Shown: piece by piece, positions 21,536 through 30,751 of the stretch
Layout: each line of letters opens with the position of its first letter
Numbering within the stretch: position 1 is the first letter of the stretch
Assembly: GCA_015487635.1 (NCBI GenBank)
Contig: WFPM01000016.1
Coordinates: forward strand, 1-40,735
From: Rhodothermus sp.
GTDB lineage: Bacteria > Bacteroidota > Rhodothermia > Rhodothermales > Rhodothermaceae
Length of the DNA stretch: 40,735 nucleotides
Direction of reading: 5' to 3'
Position numbers and translations under genes: made by a program
Notes under the pieces: model-generated
Database searches by the model: none
Told to the model about the DNA's origin: nothing
Seen by the model: the letters and a program-made list of their open reading frames with translations, nothing else

Positions 21536-23038
21536 TTAAAGCTCGGGCACTTCGATGCCCCGGGCCTGGGCATAGGCCTTGAGGGCCGGTACGCCGCCCT
21601 TGAACGAGTAGGCTTCGTAGCCGGCCCGCTGCATGACCTCGGCCACGTAAGCCGATTGCAATCCGCGCGGGCAATAGAGCACATAGATGCAGTCGCGGTC
21701 CAGGTGCCGGAACTGTTGCAGGAGCTGCCAGGGGTCCATGTGAAGGGCGCCCGGATAGTGCCAGTGTTCGTAGAGCGCCTCGCTCTGGCAGTCGATGACC
21801 ACGGCGCCTTCCGGGATTTCTTCGATGAACAGATAGGGGGTTACCAGCTCCGAGGCCGACAGCGCACGCAGATCGTACACCTCGGCCGAAGCGACGGCCT
21901 GTTCGAGCACCGACAGGTCCAGTTTTGCCATCTCGGCATCGACGGCTTCAGGTCGCGTGGCCGTCACGGGACGATCGGGCGTCAGCGCACAGTATTCGCG
22001 CACGCGCTCCGAGAGCGTGGCCGTGCCGATCTGCCGGGCCAGGTTGATGATCTCCTCTTTGTCGTAAGTCAGCAGTGGACGCAGCACCGGCAGCGACGTG
22101 CCCGCCTCGATGGCCTGCAGGTTCTTGAGTGTCTGCGAGGAGACTTGGCCGAGCGACTCGCCGGTGATGAGTGCCAGCGCTTCGGTCTGGCGGGCCATGG
22201 CCTCTCCGGCCCGGTACATCAGCCGTTTGAGTACCACCTGCCAGTAGGCCGGGCGGACGTGACGGCGCATTTCATCGACGACCGGCCCGAAGTCCACCGA
22301 ATAGAAGCGAGGCCGCGTACCAAAGCTCCAGGCATCGGCCAGCACCTTGGCAACCTGCAGCACAGCGCGTTCGTAGGCTTTGCCGCCCAGGTTGCAGAAC
22401 AGGTAATCGACAGCCACGCCGCGCCGCAGGGCGAGCCAGGCCGCCACGGCCGAGTCGAACCCACCGGAGATGAGCACCAGCGCCTGTCCCTGGCTTCCGA
22501 TCGGGAGACCACCCAGTCCCTTGATGATTGTGGTGTAGAAGTAGGCGCGGTCTTCGCGCACCTCCACGTACACCGTGACTTCTGGATTGGTCAGATCGAC
22601 CCGCTCCGCAAAGGGACGCAACGCTGCGCCGAGTTCGACCTCGATGTCCCGCGAGCGGTAGGGATGGTCGCCCCGCCGCCGGGCCCGCACGGCAAAACGG
22701 CGGCCGCGCACGCGCTCGGCGAACGCCTCGGCCCCGCGCTGCACGATCTCCTCCAGCGATGTGCCGGTGACCAGTTCCACCGGCATGATCGGTCCGATGC
22801 CCGGCACGTGTCGTAGCGCCTCGATGGCCTGAAGCGGCGCCTCCGTCTCGATCAGAAACCAGCTCCAGGAGCCCTGAAAACGAAACGGAATCTCTTGGCT
22901 GCGCAGTGCATCTTTCAGGTTGCGCACCAGCAGTTGCTGAAAGCGCCGGCGCGTCCGGCTCGATTTGAGCGTCAACTCTGAAGCCGGTCGCAGAAACAAC
23001 AGCGCCCGGGAACGTTCGCCGGTGGTTTGCTCGGCCAT
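21536..23038 (-). CDS. thiI: tRNA 4-thiouridine sulfurtransferase with THUMP, PP-loop and C-terminal rhodanese domains
   Basis: LVLISGGFDSAVAAWLALRRGV (PP-loop), ALITGESLGQVSSQTLKNLQAI, rhodanese YVLYCPRGLQSAYVAEVMQRAGYEAYSFKGG. Start ATG at 23038. Confidence 0.95.
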   Translation of the reverse strand: MAEQTTGERSRALLFLRPASELTLKSSRTRRRFQQLLVRNLKDALRSQEIPFRFQGSWSWFLIETEAPLQAIEALRHVPGIGPIMPVELVTGTSLEEIVQRGAEAFAERVRGRRFAVRARRRGDHPYRSRDIEVELGAALRPFAERVDLTNPEVTVYVEVREDRAYFYTTIIKGLGGLPIGSQGQALVLISGGFDSAVAAWLALRRGVAVDYLFCNLGGKAYERAVLQVAKVLADAWSFGTRPRFYSVDFGPVVDEMRRHVRPAYWQVVLKRLMYRAGEAMARQTEALALITGESLGQVSSQTLKNLQAIEAGTSLPVLRPLLTYDKEEIINLARQIGTATLSERVREYCALTPDRPVTATRPEAVDAEMAKLDLSVLEQAVASAEVYDLRALSASELVTPYLFIEEIPEGAVVIDCQSEALYEHWHYPGALHMDPWQLLQQFRHLDRDCIYVLYCPRGLQSAYVAEVMQRAGYEAYSFKGGVPALKAYAQARGIEVPEL

Positions 23039-23111
23039 GAATCTTCCTGGTTTATTTTGAGATAAGTAAATGGTCAAAGCAGCTTCAGGTTCGGCAAAAA
23101 ACGCGCGTAGA

Positions 23112-23143
23112 TTTTCACAGGGGATGAAACTTTTGTATCTTCC
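23112..23143 (+). promoter_or_regulatory. candidate Bacteroidota-type promoter TTTT-N20-TATCTTCC
   Basis: Matches the -33/-7 spacing style; about 30 nt before the DAHP synthase start. Confidence 0.35.
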
Positions 23144-23172
23144 AGAATACGCTTGTTTTTATAAAAGTCGTG

Positions 23173-24222
23173 ATGTCGGGGGATATGGTTGTTGTCATGC
23201 AGCCCGGGGCCACCGAGGCCCAGATCCAGGCCGTCATTGAACGGCTTAATGCTTATGGCTTCGACGTGCATCGTTCGACCGGGGTCAATCAGACCGTGCT
23301 GGGCGCGATCGGCGTCAAGCCCGACTTCGACATTCGGCATATCAAAGTGCTCGATGGCGTGGCGGACGTTTACCGGGTGACCGAACCATACAAGTTCGCC
23401 AGTCGCTCCTGGAAAAAAGAAGACACCCGGATCGAAGTCAAAGGGGTGGTGATCGGCGGGCCCGAGGTGGTGGTGATGGCCGGGCCGTGCTCCGTCGAAA
23501 GCGAGGAGCAGATCATGGCGACGGCAGCGCACGTGGCGGCGCAGGGCGCGACCTTCCTGCGAGGAGGGGCCTTCAAACCGCGCACCTCGCCCTATTCCTT
23601 CCAGGGCTTGGGCGAGGTGGGCCTCAAGCTGCTGCGCGAGGCGGCCGACCGCTACGGCCTCCGGGTCATCACGGAAGTGATGGAGGTCAACCAGATCAAG
23701 ATAATCTACCCGTACACCGACATCTTCCAGGTGGGCGCCCGCAACATGCAGAACTTTGCCCTGCTCAAGGAATTGGGCAAGGTAGACAAGCCGGTTTTTC
23801 TGAAGCGGGGCCCGGCGGCCACCATCGAGGAATGGCTGATGAGCGCCGAGTACATCATCGCGCACGGCAATCCGCAGGTGATCCTCTGTGAGCGCGGCAT
23901 CCGCACGTTCGAGACGCAGACGCGCAACACGCTCGACCTGTCGGCCATTCCGGTGATCAAACAGAAGAGCCATCTGCCCATCGTGGCCGATCCCAGCCAC
24001 GGCACAGGATTGCGCGACAAAGTGATTCCCATGGCGCGGGCGGCCGTGGCGGCCGGCGCCGACGGGATCATGGTCGAAGTGCATCCGGATCCGCCTTCGG
24101 CCAAAAGCGACGGGCCGCAATCGCTCTACTTCGATCAGTTTACCGAGCTGATGCGTCAGATCCGGCTTATCGCTCCGGTGATCGGGCGGACGGTCCGCGA
24201 GCCGCTCTCGGAAACCGTCTGA
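23173..24222 (+). CDS. aroF: 3-deoxy-7-phosphoheptulonate synthase (AroAI-beta type with N-terminal ferredoxin-like regulatory domain)
   Basis: VVVMAGPCSVESEEQ, LRGGAFKPRTSPYSFQGLG, QVGARNMQNF, PVFLKRG, LCERGIRTFE, PIVADPSHGTG, GIMVEVHPDP. Start could be 23170 (GTG), 23173 or 23185. Confidence 0.95.
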   Translation: MSGDMVVVMQPGATEAQIQAVIERLNAYGFDVHRSTGVNQTVLGAIGVKPDFDIRHIKVLDGVADVYRVTEPYKFASRSWKKEDTRIEVKGVVIGGPEVVVMAGPCSVESEEQIMATAAHVAAQGATFLRGGAFKPRTSPYSFQGLGEVGLKLLREAADRYGLRVITEVMEVNQIKIIYPYTDIFQVGARNMQNFALLKELGKVDKPVFLKRGPAATIEEWLMSAEYIIAHGNPQVILCERGIRTFETQTRNTLDLSAIPVIKQKSHLPIVADPSHGTGLRDKVIPMARAAVAAGADGIMVEVHPDPPSAKSDGPQSLYFDQFTELMRQIRLIAPVIGRTVREPLSETV

Positions 24223-24360
24223 CGCGTTCCGGGTTGCCTTCCGCGTGCTGCCGGTCCGGTGGGGAAGGTGCCGCTTCGCTGCCGGGCCGGCAAGCATTTT
24301 GCGGGAAGGGGCCGCGCGGCACCGACCCCGGTTTTTTGAAACGCAAGCCTTTCTTTGCCT

Positions 24361-26196
24361 ATGTGCGGAATTGTTGGATACATCGGCCATCGTCCGGCCG
24401 CCGAACTGCTGCTCAACGGCCTCAAGCGTCTGGAATATCGCGGCTACGACTCGGCCGGAATTGCCGTGGTGGGCAACGGCCGGCTTCAGGTGTACAAGCA
24501 GAAAGGCAAGGTGAATGATCTGGCGGCTGCACTGCGGGAGCGGCTGCCGGAGGGCTCGCTGGGTATCGGGCACACCCGCTGGGCTACGCACGGTGAGCCC
24601 AACGACGTCAACGCGCACCCGCACGTTAGCAGCGACGGCGACTTTGCGGTGGTCCACAACGGGATCATCGAAAACTATGCGGCGCTGCGCAAACGCCTGC
24701 AGCAGAAGGGGTATGTATTCCGGAGCGAGACCGACACCGAGGCGCTTGTTCATCTGATCGACGACGTGCGCCGTGCTACCGGGCTCCCGCTGCCGGAAGC
24801 CGTTCGTCAGGCACTCACGCAGGTGGTGGGGACCTACGGGCTGGCCATCGTGTCGGCTTCGGATCCGGATCTACTGATTGCCGCCCGGAAGGGCAGTCCG
24901 CTCATTCTGGGTATCGGAGAGGGCGAGTACTTCCTGGCCTCCGATGCCGCGCCCATTGTGGAGCACACGCGCCAGGTGGTTTACCTGAACGACGGCGAGG
25001 TGGTAGTCGTCCGCCGCGATGGCTACGAGGTGCGCACGATCGACAACGTACTGCTCGAAAAGGAAGTCCACGAGCTGGAGTGGGACCTGGAGCAGATCGA
25101 AAAGGGCGGCTATCCCCACTTCATGCTCAAAGAGATCATGGAGCAGCCCGAGGCGCTGGAAAACTGCCTGCGCGGACGGCTCGACCTGCAGCACAACACG
25201 GTGAAACTGGGCGGGCTCATTGATGTAATGGACCGCATCCGGGCGGCCGACCGCATCATCATCTGCGCCTGCGGCACCTCGTGGCATGCCGGACTGGTAG
25301 GCGAGTATCTGATCGAAGAATTTGCTCGCATTCCTGTCGAGGTCGAGTATGCCAGCGAATTTCGCTATCGCAATCCCGTGCTGCGGCCCAACGACGTGGT
25401 GATCGCCATCTCGCAGAGTGGGGAGACGGCCGACACGCTGGCCGCCGTACGCGAGGCCAAACGACAGGGCGTACTGACGCTGGGTATCTGCAACGTGGTC
25501 GGCTCGACGATCGCCCGCGAGACGGACGCCGGCGTCTACCTGCACGTCGGACCCGAGATCGGCGTGGCCTCGACCAAGGCGTTTACGGCGCAGGTGGCCG
25601 TGCTGACCATGCTGGCGCTCAAGCTGGCCGAAGGCCGCACGCTCTCGGAAGCCGAAATGGCGCAGGCGCTGCGGGCGTTGGCCGAGATTCCCGAAAAGGT
25701 GCGTCAGGTGCTCACGCTCAATGAGGAGATCCGACACATTGCGCATGTCTATCGCTACGCGTCCAACTTCCTGTACCTCGGCCGCGGCTACAACTTTCCC
25801 GTGGCGCTCGAAGGCGCGCTGAAGCTCAAGGAAATCTCTTACATTCACGCCGAGGGCTATCCGGCCGCCGAGATGAAGCACGGGCCGATCGCGCTCATCG
25901 ACCGCTTCATGCCCGTGGTCTTCATCGCCATGAAAGACCGCACCTACGACAAAGTGGTCTCGAATATCGAAGAGGTAGTGGCCCGCCAGGGATCGGTTAT
26001 CGCCATCACCGACGAGGGGAACGGCGAGCTGGACAAGCTCTGCGAGTACGTTATCCGCATTCCGCCGGTGCCGGACTTCCTGACGCCGCTGCTAACGGTG
26101 ATTCCGCTGCAACTGCTGGCCTATCACATTGCCGTCATGCGGGGCTGCAACGTGGATCAGCCGCGCAACCTGGCCAAGAGCGTGACGGTGGAATAA
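24361..26196 (+). CDS. glmS: glutamine-fructose-6-phosphate aminotransferase (isomerizing)
   Basis: MCGIVGYIGHR start, GHTRWATHGEPNDVNAHPH, ACGTSWHAGLVG, SQSGETADTLAAVREAK, AEGYPAAEMKHGPIALID, C-terminal PRNLAKSVTVE. Confidence 0.98.
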   Translation: MCGIVGYIGHRPAAELLLNGLKRLEYRGYDSAGIAVVGNGRLQVYKQKGKVNDLAAALRERLPEGSLGIGHTRWATHGEPNDVNAHPHVSSDGDFAVVHNGIIENYAALRKRLQQKGYVFRSETDTEALVHLIDDVRRATGLPLPEAVRQALTQVVGTYGLAIVSASDPDLLIAARKGSPLILGIGEGEYFLASDAAPIVEHTRQVVYLNDGEVVVVRRDGYEVRTIDNVLLEKEVHELEWDLEQIEKGGYPHFMLKEIMEQPEALENCLRGRLDLQHNTVKLGGLIDVMDRIRAADRIIICACGTSWHAGLVGEYLIEEFARIPVEVEYASEFRYRNPVLRPNDVVIAISQSGETADTLAAVREAKRQGVLTLGICNVVGSTIARETDAGVYLHVGPEIGVASTKAFTAQVAVLTMLALKLAEGRTLSEAEMAQALRALAEIPEKVRQVLTLNEEIRHIAHVYRYASNFLYLGRGYNFPVALEGALKLKEISYIHAEGYPAAEMKHGPIALIDRFMPVVFIAMKDRTYDKVVSNIEEVVARQGSVIAITDEGNGELDKLCEYVIRIPPVPDFLTPLLTVIPLQLLAYHIAVMRGCNVDQPRNLAKSVTVE

Positions 26197-26254
26197 TCGG
26201 CCGGCACCTTCGATCAGATCCCGGCGTTAGCAGCGGAAACGAAGCGCTGCGCCT

Positions 26255-27337
26255 ATGATTCCAAGAGAGCCGCTGGAGGAGATCAAACGCCGCTACGAGG
26301 AGGTCACGCAGGCGCTGTCGGATCCGGAGGTGGCGGCCGATCCGAAACGGCTGGCCGATCTGGGGCGTGAGCATGCCAGCCTGCGGGCCGTCGTCGAGGC
26401 CATCGAAGCCTACGAGCGCCTGCTGGCCGAGCAGGAGAGCCTGCGCGAGCTAATCCGCACCGAGTCGGACCCGGAGCTGGTCCGTATGGCCCGGCATGAG
26501 CTGGAGGAGCTGGAGAAGCAGTTGCCGGCCGTTGAGGAAGACCTGCGGCTACGCCTGATCCCGCAGGACGAAATGGACCGGCGCAACGCCATCGTGGAGA
26601 TCCGAGCCGGCACGGGCGGTGATGAGGCGGCATTGTTCGCCGGCGATCTGTTCCGCATGTACAGCCGCTTTGGCGAACGCAAGGGCTGGAAGCTGGAAGT
26701 GCTCGACGCCTCGCCGGGCACGGTGGGCGGCTTCAAGGAGATCATCTTCAGCCTGAAGGGACCGGACGTCTACGGCACGATGAAATACGAAAGCGGCGTG
26801 CATCGCGTGCAGCGCGTGCCCGCCACCGAATCGCAGGGTCGCATCCACACTTCGGCTGCCAGCGTGGTGGTGCTGCCCGAAGCCGAAGAAGTGGACGTAG
26901 AAATCCGGCCCGAAGACCTGCGCATTGACGTGTTCCGGGCCAGCGGTCCCGGCGGCCAGCACGTCAACCGCACCGAGTCGGCCGTTCGCATCACGCATAT
27001 CCCGACCGGGATCGTCGTCTCCTGCCAGGACGAAAAAAGCCAGCACCAGAACAAGGAAAAAGCGCTGCGCATCCTGCGCGCGCGCCTGTACGAGCTGGAG
27101 CAGGAACGCCGGCGGGCCGAGCGCGACGCCGTACGACGGGCTTCCATCAAAACCGGCGACCGCTCGGCCAAAATCCGCACCTACAACTTTCCACAGGATC
27201 GCGTGACCGACCACCGACTCGAAGGCGATCTGAAAAACTGGCCGCTACACCGCATCATCGAAGGCGAACTGGACGACCTGATCAACGCACTGCGCACGGC
27301 CGAACACGCCGAACGCCTGGCCCAGCTCAAGGCCTAA
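26255..27337 (+). CDS. prfA: peptide chain release factor 1
   Basis: GTGGDEAALFAGDLFRMYSRF, GVHRVQRVPATESQGRIHTSAASV, ASGPGGQHVNRTESAVRITHIPTGIVVSCQDEKSQHQNKEKAL. Confidence 0.96.
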   Translation: MIPREPLEEIKRRYEEVTQALSDPEVAADPKRLADLGREHASLRAVVEAIEAYERLLAEQESLRELIRTESDPELVRMARHELEELEKQLPAVEEDLRLRLIPQDEMDRRNAIVEIRAGTGGDEAALFAGDLFRMYSRFGERKGWKLEVLDASPGTVGGFKEIIFSLKGPDVYGTMKYESGVHRVQRVPATESQGRIHTSAASVVVLPEAEEVDVEIRPEDLRIDVFRASGPGGQHVNRTESAVRITHIPTGIVVSCQDEKSQHQNKEKALRILRARLYELEQERRRAERDAVRRASIKTGDRSAKIRTYNFPQDRVTDHRLEGDLKNWPLHRIIEGELDDLINALRTAEHAERLAQLKA

Positions 27338-27361
27338 TTTTCCGCAAAGAAGAACCGCGCC

Positions 27362-27393
27362 TTTGCCTCCGGCGTTGAAGCGCCGTACCTTGC
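27362..27393 (+). promoter_or_regulatory. candidate Bacteroidota-type promoter TTTG-N20-TACCTTGC upstream of rpsF
   Basis: -33 TTTG exact, 20-nt spacer, TAccTTGc close to TAnnTTTG. Confidence 0.5.
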
Positions 27394-27403
27394 GTACCTC
27401 CCT

Positions 27404-27425
27404 GCTCCCGCCCGTCGGCGGGGGC
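27404..27425 (+). promoter_or_regulatory. 5' leader hairpin of the rpsF-rpsR-rplI operon (GCTCCCGCC-cgtc-GGCGGGGGC)
   Basis: 9-bp stem with one U:G pair, between the candidate promoter and the rpsF start. Confidence 0.45.
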
Positions 27426-27464
27426 ATGAACCGAAACCGGTAATCATTCCACAGGGACGGGATC

Positions 27465-27899
27465 ATGTCGGAAGTGAAAAACTTCTACGAGCTGACCTAC
27501 ATCATCAACGCGGCGCTCAGCGACGACCAGATCAAGGAGGTCATCCGCCGCGTCAACCAGTACATCGAAGAGCACGGCGGCGAGATTGTTGAAGTCGACG
27601 AGTGGGGCACGCGGCGCCTGGCCTATCCGATCCAGAAGCGGCGGAACGGCTACTACGTGAACATGTACTTCCGAGCGCCGGGTTCGCTGATCGCCGCGTT
27701 GGAGCGTTTCCTGGAGATCGACGAGCAGGTGCTCCGTTACCTGACGCTGCGCATGGACGCGAAGATGCTGCGCCACTACGAGCGGCGTAAGCAGCAGGCC
27801 GCCGAGGCGGCGCAGCCGCGTCCGAAGGATGTAGAAGTGGAAGAAGAGGAGGAAATCGAAGTGGAGGAAGAGGAAGAAGAAGAGGAGGAAGCGGAATAA
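27465..27899 (+). CDS. rpsF: 30S ribosomal protein S6 with long acidic C-terminal tail
   Basis: NFYELTYIINAALSDDQIKEVIRRVNQYIEEHGGEIVEVDEWGTRRLAYPIQKRRNGYYV; followed by rpsR and rplI. Confidence 0.95.
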   Translation: MSEVKNFYELTYIINAALSDDQIKEVIRRVNQYIEEHGGEIVEVDEWGTRRLAYPIQKRRNGYYVNMYFRAPGSLIAALERFLEIDEQVLRYLTLRMDAKMLRHYERRKQQAAEAAQPRPKDVEVEEEEEIEVEEEEEEEEEAE

Positions 27900-27935
27900 T
27901 CGTCGATCTTCACCAAACCGAAGCGAAATCGAGCC

Positions 27936-28133
27936 ATGGCACGCAAGCGCGATCTGGAATACGTCGACTACAAGGACGTCGAGTTTTTGAAGCAGTTTAT
28001 CAACGAGCAGGGTAAAATCCTGCCGCGCCGGATCACCGGTGTGTCGGCCAAAACGCAGCGGCAGATCGCCCGGGCCATCAAGCGGGCACGCCACCTGGCG
28101 TTGCTGCCGTTCGTGGCCGACGCCGTCAAGTAA
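27936..28133 (+). CDS. rpsR: 30S ribosomal protein S18
   Basis: [52 protein letters not shown]. Confidence 0.97.
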   Translation: MARKRDLEYVDYKDVEFLKQFINEQGKILPRRITGVSAKTQRQIARAIKRARHLALLPFVADAVK

Positions 28134-28183
28134 GCCGCTGCTGCGGCCGAGCTGGACGCATGACCCATAACTGCGATTTTGCC

Positions 28184-28639
28184 ATGAAAGTACTTCTGTT
28201 ACAGGACGTAGAAAAGCTAGGCCTGGAGGGAGAGGTGGTGACCGTCAAAGACGGCTACGGACGAAACTACCTGATCCCGAAGGGCCTGGCCATCGAGGCG
28301 ACGCCGAGCGTGCTCAAAGATCTGGAAGAACGCCGTCGCCAGCAGGCGCGTAAGCTGGCCCGCCAGCGTGAGGAGGCCGAGCGCATGGCCGAAGAGCTGG
28401 CAAAGACCGAGGTCGTCATCCGCGCCAAAGTCGGCGAGGAGAACCGTATCTTCGGTACGGTCACCTCGAGCCAGGTGGCCGATTACTTGGCCCAGCGGGG
28501 CTTCAAGATCGATCGGCGTCGCATCGAAATGCCCGAAGACATCCGCATGCTGGGCGTCTACACGGCCCGCGTGAAGCTCCATCCCGAAGTGGTGGCGCAG
28601 ATCAAGATTCGCGTCGAGCCGGAGACGGCCGAAAGCTGA
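28184..28639 (+). CDS. rplI: 50S ribosomal protein L9
   Basis: MKVLLLQDVEKLGLEGEVVTVKDGYGRNYLIPKGLA; ATG at 28184 preferred over 28160. Confidence 0.97.
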   Translation: MKVLLLQDVEKLGLEGEVVTVKDGYGRNYLIPKGLAIEATPSVLKDLEERRRQQARKLARQREEAERMAEELAKTEVVIRAKVGEENRIFGTVTSSQVADYLAQRGFKIDRRRIEMPEDIRMLGVYTARVKLHPEVVAQIKIRVEPETAES

Positions 28640-28671
28640 CGCTCCCGCAACCACCGGCAACAATTGTCCGA

Positions 28672-28702
28672 GGCGTTCGTTTCCCCGACGAACGCCTTTT
28701 TT
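28672..28702 (+). terminator. rho-independent terminator after rplI
   Basis: GGCGTTCGT-ttccccg-ACGAACGCC followed by TTTTTTGTT; 9-bp perfect stem. Confidence 0.9.
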
Positions 28703-28726
28703 GTTGGCTGTCTGTCGTGATAGGCT

Positions 28727-30742
28727 ATGCAAGACAGAAAGCTGCAACATACAGGACTGCTGGTGCTGCTTGCCCTGCTGGTGCTGCCGGCGCGGGCACA
28801 ACGGGCAACTGAGATCGTGCAGTGGCGTGCCCGCCCGCAACCCGAACGAGTAGCCCCGGGTGATTCGCTCTGGCTCCGGCTGGAGGCGACGATCGCCGAA
28901 GGGTGGAAAGTCTATGCGCTCGACTCGCCACCACCCACAAGGGGCGTGCGAGTACGCCTCGATGCGCTATCGGCCGACATCCGGCAGGTCGGTCCGCCCC
29001 ATCAGCAGACGCCGCTGGAAGGCTATGATCCCTTTTTCCAGAAAGTCGTCCGCTATTTTTTGAATCAGGCTGCACTGGCGGTACCGCTGGTGGTAGCGCC
29101 GGATGCCGCGCCTGGTGTGCGCACGTTGACTGCTCGGGTGGAGTTTACGACCTGTAACGACCGGGTTTGCCTGCCACCTACCGAAGTGCCGGTCGAAGCG
29201 ACCGTTCGTATCGATCCTCAGGCCCCTGCGGCGGCATCTCCGCCCCGCTTTGAACCGGTAGTGCCTCCCATCGAACCAGAGTCGCCTGCATCTTCTGAGG
29301 CGGCTCCGGTGCTCACGGACGCGGCCGCCCAGGATCTGGCCCGGGCGCGTTCGGGGGGACTCTGGGGCTTTCTGCTGCTGGCCGTGGGTGCTGGACTGGC
29401 CGCTCTGCTCACGCCCTGTGTCTTTCCCATGATTCCGCTGACGGTCTCTTTTTTCACGCGGCAGAGTGGTAGCCGTGCCCAGGCCGTCCGGATGGCGCTC
29501 GTCTACGGCCTGGCCATCGTGGTGACCTTCACGGGGCTGGGCGTGCTGACAGCCCTGCTTGTGGGCGCTTCTGGTGCGCAGACCATTGCGGCCAATCCCT
29601 GGGTCAACCTGTTCATCGGGCTGATTTTCATTCTGTTTGCGCTCTCGCTGCTCGGACTGTACGAACTGCGCTTGCCCTCCGGCCTCGTCAACTACTTTGA
29701 TCGCCAGAGCCAGACGCACGGCGGCTACCTGGGCGTGCTCTTTATGGGGCTGACGCTTACGCTCGTCTCGTTCTCCTGCACGGCCCCCTTCGTGGGCGGG
29801 CTGCTGGCCGCCACGGCGCTGGGCGAGTGGGGCTATCCCGTGCTGGGCATGGTGGCCTTCAGCCTGACGTTCGCGACGCCGTTCGTGCTATTTGCGCTGT
29901 TTCCACGAGCGCTTGAAGCGCTGCCCCGCTCGGGTGCCTGGATGCAGACGATCAAGGTGGTGTTGGGCTTCGTGGAACTGGCCGCCGCGCTGAAGTTTCT
30001 CTCGAACGCCGATCTGGTATGGGGCTGGGGGCTGCTCTCCCGACCGCTGGTGATCGCGCTGGTGTCGGTGCTGTTTTTCCTGACCGGATTGTACCTGATC
30101 GGTAAGCTCCGGCTCTCCCACGAACCGCCGCTCGAGACGGTGGGTGTCGGACGTCTGCTGGTAGCCGTGCTGTTCTTCGGCCTGTCGCTCTACATGCTGC
30201 CCGGACTGCTGGGGGCGCCGCTGGGCAACCTGGACGCCTACCTGCCGCCGCGTCGGGCCACCGACGTGGGGCTGGTGGCGCTGCTGCAGGGAAGCGGAAG
30301 CGGCGAAAATGCAGCAGAGATGAACTGGTATGAGGACCCGGACGCCGCCTTCGCCGAGGCGCAGGCGACGAACCGGCCCGTGTTCATCGACTTTACGGGG
30401 TACACCTGCACGAACTGTCGCCAGATGGAGGCCACCGTCTTCCCGCATCCGGAGGTCGCCAAGCGGTTGCAAAATGACTTTGTGCGGCTCCGGCTCTATA
30501 CCGACGATGCCTCGGTGGGGCCTGAATGGCAGCGCTATCAACTGCAGCTAACCGGCACGGTAGCCCTGCCGACTTACGCGATTGTCGCGCCGGAAGGCAA
30601 ACCGCTGCTGGCCCGGCACACAGGACTGGCTTCGGTAGAAGAATTTCTGGCCTTTCTGGAAGAGGGAAGCCGGTCCTTTCAGCAATGGCTGGCGCAGCAG
30701 CAACGCACACGCGTCGGCGAACCCGCTGCCGCCCGGTATTGA
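28727..30742 (+). CDS. dsbD: DsbD-type thiol:disulfide interchange protein
   Basis: N-terminal periplasmic domain with TCNDRVCLPP; TM domain CVFPMIPLTVSFF and CTAPFVGGLLA; C-terminal thioredoxin-like GYTCTNCRQME. Confidence 0.93.
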   Translation: MQDRKLQHTGLLVLLALLVLPARAQRATEIVQWRARPQPERVAPGDSLWLRLEATIAEGWKVYALDSPPPTRGVRVRLDALSADIRQVGPPHQQTPLEGYDPFFQKVVRYFLNQAALAVPLVVAPDAAPGVRTLTARVEFTTCNDRVCLPPTEVPVEATVRIDPQAPAAASPPRFEPVVPPIEPESPASSEAAPVLTDAAAQDLARARSGGLWGFLLLAVGAGLAALLTPCVFPMIPLTVSFFTRQSGSRAQAVRMALVYGLAIVVTFTGLGVLTALLVGASGAQTIAANPWVNLFIGLIFILFALSLLGLYELRLPSGLVNYFDRQSQTHGGYLGVLFMGLTLTLVSFSCTAPFVGGLLAATALGEWGYPVLGMVAFSLTFATPFVLFALFPRALEALPRSGAWMQTIKVVLGFVELAAALKFLSNADLVWGWGLLSRPLVIALVSVLFFLTGLYLIGKLRLSHEPPLETVGVGRLLVAVLFFGLSLYMLPGLLGAPLGNLDAYLPPRRATDVGLVALLQGSGSGENAAEMNWYEDPDAAFAEAQATNRPVFIDFTGYTCTNCRQMEATVFPHPEVAKRLQNDFVRLRLYTDDASVGPEWQRYQLQLTGTVALPTYAIVAPEGKPLLARHTGLASVEEFLAFLEEGSRSFQQWLAQQQRTRVGEPAAARY

Positions 30743-30751
30743 CAGCGCATC

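Noticed and set aside
21656-22816. 386-aa plus-strand ORF
   Set aside because: Antisense to thiI; no domain signature.
24223-24360. Possible glmS ribozyme or riboswitch in the glmS leader
   Set aside because: Only about 138 nt of GC-rich sequence; no recognisable ribozyme core. A weak hairpin before TTTTTT (near 24335) is not convincing as a terminator.
23074-24753. 559-aa minus-strand ORF
   Set aside because: Antisense to the DAHP synthase and the glmS start; His/Gly/Arg-rich shadow frame.
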